DNA of 64,000 bases. Source: Salvator merianae (Eukaryota > Chordata > Lepidosauria > Squamata > Teiidae). A program made the translations under genes and the position numbers. Positions within the stretch are counted from its first letter, which is position 1; every line of letters starts with the position of its first letter. The stretch covers positions 4,297,768-4,361,767 of the forward strand of contig QVOM02000023.1 in the NCBI GenBank assembly GCA_003586115.2, in the 5' to 3' direction. The notes beneath the pieces are model-generated. The model was not told the origin of the DNA. It made no database searches and saw only the letters and a list, made by a program, of their open reading frames with translations. Positions 32,601 through 46,900 of the stretch are shown here, one piece after another.

Positions 32601-35600
32601 GATGCCCAAAAGCAATTGTTTGAGACAGGATGCTGGACTAGATGGGCTGTGGCCTAATCCAGCAGGGCTCCACTTATGTTCTCTTTCCCCTCCCCACCTA
32701 AGCTACTGCTCCTATGACTCCCTTTTCTCTCTTCCTCCCTAATTAGTACTCTGAGGAGGAAAGGGCAAGTCTGTTGCATGCTTGTGAAGGGCTTTGGAAA
32801 TTAAGGCTATAGGTTGCCCAATAGGTGGCTCAAGACATAAGAACCAGAAGCAAAACATTCAGTTCCAGTTGGGGGTTGGATTCTTTCCTTCCCTCTGTGT
32901 GTGTGAGTGTTTAACGTGAAAGCAGCTTAGATAGCAAAGATCAAGTTAGTTAATATGGTTGTTTCTCTTACATTATTCACTTTTGTGTGAACTGGTGATG
33001 GAAGAGATGTTATAAGTGGAGTTGGATGAAGGAGAATTTATGTGGTAGCCAGTCTGGAACAAGATCAAAGCTATATATTTCAACTGTAAGCTCCAAAAAG
33101 TGTTTTGTCTCCTGTGCTTGAAACCCGCGGAAGTTTCTAAGCTTTTGCAAAAGCAAAATGTTGCATATAGGCAAGAAATGTTGTGCATGATGCTCATTTC
33201 GAGATGACCCTATGTTGCGGGGTTTGGAACCCTGTGGATAGGCTAGATTTTTGGTTCCCATCTGTATCCCGCCAGCAACACCAGGGACAAGAGTTGATAA
33301 GAATTGGAGGCAGAGAATGTAGAAGGAAACCTGACACTTGACTTGTGAGATAAGAAAACTCATGGAGACATAGAATCACAGAGTTGGAAGGGACCTCCAG
33401 GGTCATCGAGTCCAACCCCCTGCTCAATGCAGGATTCACTAAAGCATCCCAGACAGGTATCCGTCCAGCCCTTCCTTGAAGATCTCCAGCGAAGGAGAGC
33501 TCACCACCCCCCGGGCAACCTGTTCCAATGACTGATCACCCTTATTGTCAGGAAGTTTTTCCTAATATCTAGCCTGTATCTCCTCCCTTGAATTTAAAAG
33601 AACCATCTTTAAAAAAAAACCAAGACAGCCCCCCCCCCCAAGAAAACCTTGAGATATGAGGGCGTTTTCTCAAGGAGAGGCTTTTTTCCCAGGTGCAAAT
33701 GTGAGCATGAATAAACCATGTGTGGCAATGTAGTGAAAACTTTTGTGCCCCACCCTCTTTAGCCCTAAAATGCGTCTCTGATTCAGAGGTGTATTTTTTT
33801 TTTTTTTCCCCTGAAAGGGAAAGAGAGGTTGCAAACCCTCGGTGGCTTCTTTTGGAGTGAGACACATTGGGAAAGACGTAATTAGATTTTGGCAGATTTT
33901 TTTTTTTTTTTTAAAGCCAAGATGTTTGCCAAAAATGGGGAACAGCGTTTCTCTTCCTTCCTTCCCTCCCTCTTTCCTTCTCTCTGTGTCTGTCTTGAGC
34001 AGGTGACGAAATCTAGGCCAGATAGCTACTGGCAGCTTTTTGGTGTTGGCTCCTCATTTTTCTCCTCCTGGCTTTGAAATCACAGAAAACGTAAAGTGAC
34101 GTTAAGCGGCGAAGAGAAAGGCCGGTGTGTGTGTGTGTGTGTGTGTGTGTATGCGTGTGTGTGTGTGTGTGTGTGAACAGGCTGAATGTTTCCAAGTGTT
34201 TTGGAAGAGGACATTAAAAATAGCTCTCAGTTCTTTGCTTTCGCTTCGTAAATGGCAAGGCTTACTATATTTATTTATTTATTTGCATTTTTATCCTGCC
34301 CTATACCCGAAGGTCTCAGGGCAGGTTACAACAATTAGGGGAAAAAAAAAAAAAGAACGTAAAAGGCACGCAATAAAGCAATAGCCTGAAAGTAGGAAAG
34401 GAAAGCTGTACCTTTAGCCAAAGGCAAGGGTAAATAGGTGCGTCTTTATTGCTCTCCTAAAGATGTAGAGTGAAGAAGCTTGACGCATCTTAGGGGGGGA
34501 AGGGTGTCCCTCAGTCTGGGGGCCACCACTGAAAAGGCCCTGTCCAGGGTGCCCACCTCTTTAGCTATTGAAGCCGGTGGTACAACCAGGAGGGCCTCAG
34601 CTGCAGATCTTAAGGCGTTTATGTACCGCTGCCTACGAGACATCTTGACCCATCGTGACTGCTCCTCTTTTGCCTTCCTGCTTTCAGATGTGGACGTCCT
34701 TCAGAGACTGGGGCTGGGCGTCCCACGGTTGTCCGGCTCACCCCGACCCGTTCCTCAGGGAGTTATCCCCTTCAAGTCGGGGGTCATCTTCACCCAAAGA
34801 GCTCGCATCGAGGTGCCCGTCAGCACGGTTATCCCCGCTGCGTTCGGCATGGACTTGGCCGTGGTGCTGAGCCTCTGCTCCCACCGAGTAAACAGCGCCT
34901 TTCTGTTCACCGTGAAGAACAGGAAGCGGAAGCTGCAGCTGGGCGTGCAGTTTGTCCCGGGTAAGATCATCGTCTACGTCGGCCACAAGCGCTCCGTGTA
35001 TTTTGACTACGATGTCCACGACGGGCGCTGGCACAACCTGGCTCTCCACATCCAAGGGCAGGCCGTCACCCTGTTTACGTCTTGCGGGAAGCAGAAAGTT
35101 CACGCCGACTTGCCGCACAAGAAGGACAAGGCCTTGGACCCGGAAGGGGTGTTCCTCTTGGGGAAACTCAACCAACACTCGGTCCAGTTCGAAGGGGCTC
35201 TTTGCCAGTTCGACATCTACCCTTCGGCCAGGGCGGCCCATAATTACTGTAAGTACCTGAAGAAGCAGTGCCGACACGTGGATACCTATCGGCCGAATCT
35301 TCTGTCCCCCGTGCCGGTGCTTCTCAAAGATCCGAGAACTCCCGAACCCCTGCGGCCGACGTCCAGCCTTTTGCTTCTGGGCTTGACAAATCTGACCACT
35401 GTGATTCCTCCGCTGTCGCTCGTCCGGTCCACCACTCCTCCAACCAGCAGGAGGCTTCGGGCCCCACCCGGCACCGTGGCCCCATCGAAGCCACCCGTCC
35501 TGCCACCGACCACCAAAGCTGCCAAGACCCCTGGGGCATTCTCCCCCACCCTGCCAAGCACTGAAGTACAGCTGTCAGCTCGCACACCGATTCAGACTAC

Positions 35601-38600
35601 TGCAGCGGGCCACCGGATTTCCAAAGGAGCTTCCCGGACGCCTCCAGTCGCTTCCAGCTCTGTGTCAGAAAGGTCTCCTTTGCCTGCCAGAAAGAATGTC
35701 CTCCTCCCTTTCCCAACCTCAAGCTCTGCTGCTGTTGTCAATAAGAAGGAAGTAGGGAAAGCGACCAAGACGGTGAAAAGCCAAAGATCAACGGCCAAGT
35801 CCTCTCCGGTGGCGGGCACCGCAGTGCCAGTGGTGAAGAAAGTGGCCCCCAGGAGTCACCTTACACCATCCCAAAGACCAAAGGCAGAGAACACCACCAA
35901 AGGACCCACGCCAAAAAAGCTATCGACACCACCACCAGCGCTTAGGAAAACCGGCCCTACCGTTGCCGCCATGCTAGATACCAAACCCATTCTTGGAGTT
36001 GTTTATCCAGCCCTCCAAACCAATGTGTGGATTCTAAATCTGACGACTCCCGCAGCGACGGATGGGTACCAGGTCTTCGATGCAATTGGGCCCACTCTCT
36101 TTCCAATTCTCATGGGGCTTCCAGGACTGAAAGGAGACGAAGGTCCGCCGGTAAGTCAAAGTTTTCTTGTAATGTCTTTGTCTGGGCAGCAAGGGGCTGG
36201 GGAACCGATCAGCTGGGACAGGCGGTTGGGAACTGTCCCCAGATTGTGTCAATTGTGGGAGGTGCTAGACCAGTTTCGATCACACCGTGGCCTTCCTACA
36301 GCTGCTGTCATTCCTCGCCATTGGCCAGATTGCGTGTGGCTTATGGGTGATGTAGTTTAGCACCCTTGGAAGGACAGAGTGTGGCTACTCTGATCCACAC
36401 ATCTCACCAGACAGGACAGGGAAAGTATTTAAGGACTGTTCCTTGCAGGGAGGTGTATGTGTAAGTATAGGAGGGTTCTGCTTTCTAACCTGCCTGGTAT
36501 TTAATGATGTTTTTTAATCATGCTTGCAGTGACGGCTCGTGACTTTAAGGACGGGTGTTCGCGGGGCGTGAACACCCATCCTTAAAGTCACGGGCTGCTG
36601 CTGCATACTTGGTAACATTTTAGTTGGATTTGATCTTTTTTTATATATATATATAAAACTTTGTTAACTATTTCAGGATTTTAAAAATAAGAATTGTTAT
36701 ATAAATGTTTCAGCCAACCAACCAACCAACTGTAGAAAGCTAGCATTTTAGGGACCCTTTGAGGCTAGATGTTTCTGGTGTCAGGAATGTAAGGTTGTGT
36801 GTTATCAACAAGGCATTGATGAGTGGGTGAGACAGTTCCTTGCCTTCTGTGCTCCCTTGCATCTAATGTTATTTTCCCCTCTTTTTCTGCTCAAACGTTC
36901 CCATTCTGTGGGCTGTGTTGCAAGGTGAATATCACAGGGCTCTTGCATGCCCAGTAGACCAGCACAGCGGCTCGGTGCCATCCGCACTAGAAGTGCGGCT
37001 GAACTGGTTTGGGTTTGAACTGATTCAAATCATACAGCGGTGTTTGAAAAGTTTGAATTCGAACTGAACACCCTTCCTGTTCAGTTTGATTCGATTCGAT
37101 TCAATTCGAACCAAACACCCAGAAAAAGTTCATGCACGTTTGTCGTTCACACATGACTGATTCGGTCTGTCTACATCTGTCTTTTAAGTCACCTCCCATT
37201 GGGGTCCAGTGCCATTTTCTTGCCAGGTCTGCTCCAATGTTGTGTCCACGCAGAAGTGGCTTTCCTGAGGGGGCGTGGCGTCCCAGGGGACGGGTCTACA
37301 ATAAGGATGTGATGTACCCAGGGGGCCAATGGGCCAGACCAGGAAACCTGTGTGGAACCAGTCCCCTTCTCTTAGTAGTGCGTGATTTTGATAATGATGG
37401 TTGCTAGGGGAATGGGATGTGACCCTTGGCCTATGAATCATGAGTTTTGGGGGAGGCATGAAGGAAGTTTCTCCATAGCACGCAGAAAAGTTCAGCCTCT
37501 GTGTCTTGGGCAGAGAGAACAATGCAGCTTGTACCTCGCGCACCATGAACTGAGCGCCGTGGTAAGGCGAAAGTTACAGCTGCGCCTGACACATCTTCTT
37601 TGACCTTTGCAGTGACTAATTTTTAGAGCTCTCTCTGTGTGGAGCACTTTGTCGGACGTGTCCTGAACTAGAGAGCAGGATGACATGTTGAGAAATGTAG
37701 CATTTTAACATTTATGCAGGCAGACAAACGCGTTTTCAGAATACAGATGCTGATGATAAATAGCTCTCTGGTTGAGTAACCCCTCTGGCATTGCCTCCAA
37801 GTTTTCAGGCAGGCATTTCAGATGAGGTCAGAGGCCTGTTGCAGCTGAAGACCTCCCCCCCCCCTTTCTTTTTTAATGATCTTGTAGGTCTTCTCTCAGC
37901 CAGTGCATCTAGTTTTGATTGTATAAATTGCAAGGATGAAGAATCAATCCCTGTGCTCCCTGTGCTCTTGGCCTATCCAGTTCTTGGCCTTTATACATAC
38001 GTGAGCTAGGAAAAGGAGGAGTGGGAGAGAAAATATTTAAGGAAGTACATTATGACTTTGGGAAGCAGGGAGGGCAAACCTGTAGCACTGGTGTGCTAAA
38101 TATTTCAGGTTCAATCTTCGGGTGAAAACCCTGGGGGCAGCCAGTGCGAATTCTGCTGCCCATGTGGCCTGCAATTCAGAACCAGAGGACTAGCAACTTG
38201 ACTTTGTTTTTAATAGAAGGGCATTCCTTCAGTGACAAAAGATCTCAGGCCCTTTCTGCCCTGGTCTTTATTCTGGATTATATCCCAGAATAGGGACCTG
38301 CCATCCGCATGCTGGTGTGGACTATGGCAGGCTAAGAGATACTCAGTTGTGAATCAGGTTGTTTTGCTCCTGAGGTTCAATAGAGGTGGTGATCAGGAGT
38401 TCTGACCTCCATCTCTGGCTTATTAGCGAGTTCCAGCCTTTCCTGGATAGGGGAACTGGGCTACGGTGATCCGTAGACTACTGTAATCTACTCTATACAA
38501 GGCGACCCTTGAAGATTACTCAGAAGCTGGGACTATTGCAGAACTATTTCTGTCTGGACACACATCACACCGCTCTTGAAGGACTGCACTGGCTACCAGT

Positions 38601-40898
38601 TCACTACTGAGCCCAATTCAAGATACTGACATTCACATACCAAGTTCCAAACGGCTTGGGCCCCAAATATCTGAAGGAGCATCTTCTCCCATGTAGACCT
38701 GCCCCCACAAAGTGAGATGCTGGCATGGGACCTTAGTGGCATGAGTTGATGGCATGGGTCCAGCAACCAAGGACCTTCCCAGCCTGTCGTTTTGTGAACA
38801 AAGCACCCTTTCCCCCCTTATTGTCAGACTATCTGGAGCTGTGCATGACTGCTAGCAGAGAGGTGATGGGAGGGCAAACTTTGGCCCAAGTGGATTCACC
38901 TTAAGCAGAGTCATTTCTCAGCAAGGTGTCAATAAGTGCTTTTCCAGCAGCAAGATGCCACTGGGACAAAGGTGTCTCTTTTCTGGGACCTGTCCAGGGT
39001 TCTGAAGAGAACCTGATCCTAAGTTGTCACACCCTTCTGTTTTTTGGGCCCCTTGGAACTGATTTGTGGGCCTTTTGGGAGACACATCGGCTGGTTCTTA
39101 CTTCTGCTGTTGGTTGGCTGGTGGTTCTTTGGGGTAGATCTGGTTTCTAAGCATGGCATCTGTGGTGATTTGCAGCTTGAAAGTTGCCTTGTCTTATTCG
39201 GTTTGCCTTATGCTGAAAAGTGATAGTGAATTCTTATTAGAGGTTATGTTTAACCCGTAATGGCTTGCATTTTGGGTTGTTTTGCCCTTGTGTTTTTTTT
39301 TTTAAACACGTCATTGGTAGTATATATGTAGCAACAATGGGTTGAGCCCGGATTTAGTCATACTTAGATATGATTCCTTGGTTGGTTCTAGAATTCCTCA
39401 CTCTGTTGCCCTCCAGAAGTTTTTGGACTACATTATTTGTCTTCCCAGACTTATTTTGATGGGACTTGGAAAGAATTTTAATAGCTTCTTCTGAACACCA
39501 GTATGGGGAAATACACTGTGTCTGTCCTAGGCAAAGCTCCGACAATTTTGTCTTTTTGGTTTATACTTCTTCATGACCCTGCTCCAAAGTTATCAGCACC
39601 AACACAGAATCATGATTATATCTGGATCAAACCCAATAATTTATTTTTTCTTTCTCTCATTTTACTTTCTTTAAGGTGATAGATAAGTAAAACATTCAAA
39701 CTGAGAGATAAGCACATGTATAGTATTCCACATAATAGTATTGAGGTGAAAGAAAAGTGCCACAGAGTTGAACCTGATCCCTGGCCACTGCATAGATCTG
39801 TCTAGAAAGTTTTACTGGCGCCTTCTTCTGAGTTTCAAGCATTTATTTTTTCAATTTCAAGGTCTAGTCTGTGTCTTTGGAATTTCCTGGTGGTCTCCCA
39901 TCCAAGTATTTATCAGTATTTAACTCTGCCTTGCAGTGAAATCAGGCAAGATTGGTAAGAGGCAGCCCAAGTGCTGAAGCAATTGTATCTAAATTCCACC
40001 ATTGTCAAGATCTAAACAAACTTAAAGCCTCATTGGATAGTCGCTCTATAATTCCATGAAAGGCAGTATGTTTTCAGAACCTGAAATAACAATTCATATC
40101 TACCACATCAGTTTAAAACTTAGCTCTCTTCACATCCAGCTGTCCTCCATCCTCAAACTGCAGAAAGTAGGTGTTACAAAACAGAATAGCTCTGTTAGAG
40201 AGGATATCATGGAGTACAGTTTCCCTTTTATAACGCAGTGTTGAACAGCACAGTTTTGCTCTTATGCAGTCAGAACACCTAAGTTCCTTCGTTTAATGCT
40301 ATCCTGGAATCTTGCAATAATGTAATTTGTCTCCTTCTCATCTAATTTTAGTTTTAACATATAATTAATGTAAATCATTTTTATGCAGTGCCATATTTTA
40401 TGGCTTTTCTTTTTCCTACTCTTTTTTTTGTTTGTCTGCTTTATTTTTTACAATGAGCTGGCCTACACCTCCAGCTTAACCTCAAATATTGAAATCTTTC
40501 ACATGTTTGGAGAAATGGTAGCTCGTTACAGCCTGCCTGCTAGAAACTGCAGGCCAGCAAAATATGGGTTGATTTAGACTGCGTGTTTGTTACAAGGACT
40601 GAGTTTGCTGAGCTGGAATTTTAAGGGATTGACCTTGTACCACGTTGGTGGACAAAATATTCAGCCTAGCCTTAGGAGGAACAATTTCCTAGCTTGTTAG
40701 TTACTGGAGTTATATTATAGTTTATGGGTGCCTCCAGACGGCAGAAGGCAATGGCAGAATCTAAAGAAGATTCCACGATTGCTCATCAGAGATAGGAGGC
40801 AATTCTGAGCTTTTACCTCTATCTGCCGGTTCCTGTAGTGATAGTTTCGCTTGCAAATACCAGGAAATAAGTCAAACACTGTCATTCTTCCTTTTGGG

Positions 40899-40937
<39 letters not shown>

Positions 40938-43900
40938 TGGCTGACATCCAGGTATTTTCAAAGAGAACAATCATGAAAGGAGCAGGCAGACAGAAGTAAA
41001 TGATGACTATTACAGGAAACCCAGCATTGCTGTCGGATTTCCCGTGATAGTGATATTAAAGGATATTACTTTCATATCCTGGGACAATATTGGGAATGCC
41101 ACAACTGCATGTGTCATTCCTAGTATAATTCCTGGAGAATTGCAGGTGTTAGCCCACATCTGGAGAGTCTCTGTATTCAGATTCCTTGGTAAACGAAATA
41201 GCTGCAAGTTCTTAAGCTGAGAGATCCCACGTTTTTCACTTTATCAAGGAGAAAGAACAGCTTTCTGTTGTTTGCTAATAGAATTTATTATTGGAAGAGG
41301 TGATGACAGCAGTCAGTCTGGAAAGGATTAGATAAATTCCTGGAGGATAGGTGTATCAATGGTTACCAGAATGGATGCCCAGGTACTGCCTCCAGGTTGG
41401 AGAGACAGACAGGATACCTCTAAAGGTCACTTGCAGGGAGTTGGGGGCAAGTGAAGATTTTGGCTTTTGCCTTCTGCTGGAGTATGCCAAGAAGCAATTG
41501 ATGGGCCACTGTATGAGTTGGGATGCTGGACTAGATGGGCTGTGGACTCATCCAGCAGGGCTTCTCTTAATTCATGGAGGACAGATGTATCTAGGGTTAC
41601 TAGAATGAATACTTAGGTACCACCTCTAGGTTGGAGGGACAGGCAGGATGCCTCTGTAGGCCATTTGGAGGGAGTCAAGAATATTTGGAGTTTTTGCCTT
41701 TGTTTTCTGCTTGAGATGCACAGAAGTAGTTGTTGGGTCACTGTGCAAGACAGGATGCTGGACTAGATGACCTCTGGCCTGATCCAGCAGGGCTCCCCTT
41801 ATGTTCTTAATAGGGCAATCTGGGAGTAAATCAATTTGGGTGACTTCTTCCTGAACCAGTCCTTTCATCCAGGAAATGGCAAAGTTGGATAAAATGATCA
41901 ATCTGTCATTCAGTTCTGCACCCCAGCTTGTCTAGCACAGGCTGATTCTCATGCTCAGATGGAAAGTGGAGAATTCTGTCTTGCCCTCGTTGCTTCTGTG
42001 GATTTTCCCTTCTGTTTTTCCTAGCGCTGAGGAGAGGATGGTCTTTTCTGGAGGGAATCTCCTTGGTTTACCTCTATTCTAAACACTGTGCCTAGGTTTA
42101 CATTCCTGCGATTTGCACAAGGCATTTTTAAGCTCTTAAAACTTTTTCTGCGGCGTGTGGTCACTGAATAGGTCATATGGATAGACTCAGGATGGTTTTT
42201 CTTACTCTGTCCCGTAAAGTGGGAGGGAAATCCTAAAGTGAACAGGAGCCTGACGGGTTAGGAGAACAGTCCCTGTGGACTCGGGGACATATGGGCTGTC
42301 AGAAAAGGGTTGGGGAGGATGCCCACAAAATTGTTTCTGTCAAGTATGAAAAGAGGGATAATGTAAATGTAGGATCCAAAATGGAGTCTTTTGTCCTTCA
42401 TGCTATGCCTGGATTTGACAAGGGAAAGAGGAGCGACCCGTAGGGAGAAGCATGCTTAAATGTTGGCCGAACTCAGAGAAAAGAGAGGAGGAAGAACAAA
42501 AGATGAGTTTTCCTGGTAGCTGTTAGGGCCCTTTCCACATTTAACACTATTCTGGAATAAGTTCCAGAATAAGAACCTGCCATCTGTATGCTAGTGCAGA
42601 CTAGGGTAGGTCCTGCCGCCCCATCAATCTTCACCTACATTGGACAAAGCGTGGTCCAGGTGTCCAAAATGGTGCCCTAGCCTGGTATTGATGAGGTCTA
42701 CAACTGGCCCAGGGCTGGTGTACTGGACCATGGAAGCATGCGGACGGCACACCCCTGTGGTCTGGTTTATAGGGGGGGCATTTTGGCAGCAATCTAGGAA
42801 GCACCACCAGAAGTAGGTTCGCTCCAAAGATGTCCAAGCTGAAAGCTGTGAAGGCAGTGGATGGGCCTAGAGTGGAACAGGCTGTCTGAATGCAGCGGCA
42901 GGCTGGTTGTTCCAGGACTTGTCCTGGAACAAAGGAGGTCAGTGTGGACGGGTCCTAAGTTTGAGCAGGTTCAGGCCAGTTCTTGGAGATTTGGGAGGGC
43001 CTGACTAGGTGCAGAAGTGCCCATTTTGGAGATTTAACTTTAGATTGATGTTCTCGCTTGGTTTGTTTGGGTCTACCCTGAACTTGGAAAAGTTCCTCCC
43101 ATAATCCTTAGCTCTGGCTCAGCCAGATGCTTCCTTGAGTCTCGAGTGATGAAGAAGAGCCTTTAGCCTCCAGCAATCTCCAATTACTTTGGGCAGCCAG
43201 AAAGAAGATGATGGGTGTTGGTAGCTGTGCAGCTTGGCATACTTTGAGCAGGATCAACCTTGCCCTTAGGCAGACTGAGGCAAAATGCTGAATGGAAGAA
43301 CTTTGGGTGTGGTGTCTGGACAGCTCTCTGAAGATAGCTCTCTGCCTTGTAGTCCAGTAGAAGATGTTGTCCTGCCCGTAGTCTTCAAATAAAATTCGAA
43401 TATCATTCTTCTTGCCTTTATGGAATAGGGGACAATAATATTTGCTTCCCTGTCTACTCCATCGACAATTCTTAGGGTGGACTCAGGCAGAGCACGTATA
43501 AGTGGTGCTGCCAACCAATAGGGGGTCTGGAATTGGGACCAATCATAGCGCAGTGGGGTGGGAGCAGTGGTACAAGAGCCAATCACAGCCTGCAAGAAAG
43601 TGTAAAAATGTGCAAAGGTTCTGAACTTCTTTGCAAAGGTTCGGACCTTCTATGATGCCTGAGAAAACTGTTTCCAAGGGACGGACCAGTTGGAGTTTTC
43701 TGCACTGTATGAGTTTTTCTTTCCAAGGAAAGGTTATAAAAGCTGCTGGGAATGGGATGATTGGCTGACGGCCCAGCGACACCCTCTTGTTAATTTTGGC
43801 CCTGTGTACACCTGCCGTCTTTGCTGCCCCTGCAGATGCATTTAGAGCGGAGTTCTACTTTTGGTAAAAGCCGCGCGGCGGTCAGAGCTCTTGAAAAGGC

Positions 43901-46900
43901 AAGAGTGGCTTCCAAGCATTCTTCAGTTTTCTGGTCTGTCTCATTCTCTCTCCTCTCATACAGCGGAGGACAAAAAAACCCCATCACTCATAGCAAGCTA
44001 CTTGGACATAAATCCACCAGGAGACAGCTTGGTTTATTCTGGAGGTTGACTCTGCCAAAAGACAGCTCGTGTGTGTGGGAGGGGGACACAGAAAGTGGGG
44101 GAATGCGCGAACCATTACGAGATCCACGCTGTTTCTCTGGAGGTGGCTGGGTATGGTGGTTCAGCTGGAAAGCCCAAGTCTGACGAACCTGAACAGAACT
44201 TCACCTGTGCAGCCTTAAGCGCTTTGGAAGGGCAAAACTCTGCCTACATCCGCAGAGAGGTGTGGAGAAGGCAGCTCTTCTGAAATGGGGCAATTTTCTC
44301 TGCCACGGAGCCAATTCAGGCAGCTTGGGGTGGGTGGGAACAGGAAGGACCTATGCAATTCCAGGATGTATCCCCTCCACCTCTTTTGCATGCTTCGTTT
44401 TGGGGAAATTTGTAAGCATCAAGGCTGACTCCCTGCCCACCAGGTAAGCCCCCTCCACGGCTGAGAAGTGACCTGATGTTTGGTCCCTCAGGAGCTAGCT
44501 TGACATCCTTTTCTGTGCAGATGCTGCTAAGGTACAACTCCTATAATTCCCTGTCATAGGCTCAACTCTTTGGGACTCACCGGATTGTAGGTCAGTGAAA
44601 TCTGGAGGCAGAGAGTTGGACCAGTCTTGTGTCGGAGTCTCTGTGCCCTAGACAGAGCGTTTGGAAGTGGCATTTCCTCTACTTCAGAATGTCCCTCTAG
44701 TCTGCTGTATTCAGGGAACTACCTCTTCCGTGCATCCTTTGCTCTGGCTTTGGGGTACATTTTAAGACTAGCCAAGGCATTGTGCCAAGATAAATACTTA
44801 GGCTGTATAATCTACAGCCTAGCAACCATGGAGATGCCCAGTCAGGCACCTGGAGGGAAGCAGTGGTGCTTGGTCCCAGAGGGGTGAGGCCCAAGGTGGC
44901 TGAGCTGAGCAAGTGGGGCATTCACCCAGCTGCTTCTGGGGTGATGCAGCAGTTGATTTACAGGCAGGGCAGGTCAAGGCTGCTGTATGCCTCCTGAGTT
45001 TGGTGCCCGCTTATGTTCTTATCAGATGTGTCAGTGGCTACTAGAATGGATGCTTGGGTACCACCTCCAGGCTGGGGAGAGAGGCAGGATGCCCCTAAAG
45101 GCCATTTGCAGGATGTAGAGAGGAGATGAAGGTTTTGCCTTCGTCTTCTGCTTGAGATGCCCAGAAGCAAATGGTGGGCCACTGTGTGAGGCAGGATGCT
45201 GGACTAGATGGGCCGTGGTCTGATCCAGCAGGGCTCCTCTTAATTCATGGAGGACAGGTGTGTCAATGGCCACTAGAATGGATGCCTGGGTATCGCCTCC
45301 AGGTTGGAGAGGCAGGCAGGATGCCTCTAAAGGCCATTTGCAGGGCGTTGAGAGCAGGTGAAGGTTTTGTCTTCTGCTTGAGGTGCCCAGAAACAATTGG
45401 TAGACCACTGGGTGAGACAGGATGCTGGACTAGATGGGCTGTGGCCCAAGTCTCCTCTTATGTTCTTCTCACCTGTTTAGCTGCACCACTCACGTTGCCC
45501 TAAAGCTGTCCCTGTGCCCAGTGTCCTGGATGCTTAGATGATCTCCCAGAAGGTGGACCTCAGACCCATGGGTTTCTTTATATTCCCTCTCTGCATGGAA
45601 GTGGAATGACCATATGGACTTCCCCCTCCTGCGTAGAAGAGAGCAGCCAAGGGGTTCTGCCCCTTCCTGGCTCAGTTATATCCAAGCTCCTGTTTACAAG
45701 CCTCTCCCAGCTTTGTGGAACTCAGTGCCCTCCCTGGAGACAATCCTTTTAGCATCTGCTGCAAATGACTGAAGAGCTGTAGGTGAAATGGACCTTATTG
45801 CCCAACTCTGCCAACCTACTTGTTTCAGAGAGGTCACAGAGCAAACGGCACTCTGTTCCTCTGTTTAGTTTCCCCTTTCCAGCCCCCTTATTGGAAAGCA
45901 AGTGAATACAAGTTTAAGTGGGGAAAATGCAGGTGGGAAAGATGCTCTGAGCTTTATTTTAGGGCTGAATTGTATTACTTTTATGGGGAGGGGTTAGACC
46001 TGGAGGTTGAACGTGGCTCTCTGGGCTTTTCAACCCAGACCTGGGCTATATGTCTCTTTCTGGCCCTAATCCTTGAGTGGTTTTGTATTCCTGGAATGTG
46101 ACCTTGAATCCTGAACACTCATTCTTCACAGCCAGACCACAGTTCTTCTCACTGAGTCTCTAATACTGTCAGGGGCAGCTGGATTGTGTCCCTGAATTAC
46201 TCTGACATCTGCTTGCTTGCTTGGATAAATGGATGAGCGCAGAGGAGGGTTTGCATGTGGGTGTGTGAACATTTTCCAACTTTTCCACAGCTGAACTGAA
46301 GCTTACTGTCGGCAGCTAATCACTGCATCTAATGCCCTGCCCCATGTTGGCTGTGGCTCCACCCACAGGTGGCAAATTCTCTAATGGGTTGCACAATGGT
46401 CCTTGTTGTTCTGTGTTTTGTACAGCAGTGATGGGCACACGAAACGGCCTCAGCGCCTTTCTGTACTTACCTTTGTTCTGGAATATGATGCCTGATCCCT
46501 TGTAGCCTTTTCTGGGCCTCATCTACGCACCCTTTAGTGTGGAACAGAGAGGCCCCAATCACCGCTGGTATGCTCTGTCTGGAATGTGATCCAGATCAGG
46601 AGGCCCTTAATCTGGATCACCAGTGCACCTGATTAAGCAGGTCTACAGGTATCCAACCAGGCTGATCCAGGTCATGGAAGTATGCAGAAGGCATGCCACA
46701 CTTTCCCAGAATACTGGGGGACCTATTTCAGTGGTGCACCAAAACAGGCTGCCAAAATGGGTCCCCCTGAGGTTAGAAACTTTCATTCCTAGCCCTCCAG
46801 AGCTAGGGTCTAGTCTGGACCAGTGATGTGCAGACGGGACTGTTCCACACCACACCTTGCCACATTCTGGACCAGCAGAGCTCTCTGGTCTTGGAACAAG

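Noticed and set aside
34480..34687. N-terminal 69 codons of the long ORF that runs into COL27A1 exon 3
   Set aside because: They are antisense L2 LINE sequence followed by a clear acceptor (TGCTTTCAG). The exon 2 to exon 3 phase shows that coding starts at 34688.
36151..36360. Continuation of the exon 3 frame past GPP
   Set aside because: A consensus donor GTAAGT follows directly after a complete Gly-X-Y triplet, and the residues beyond it are not collagen-like.
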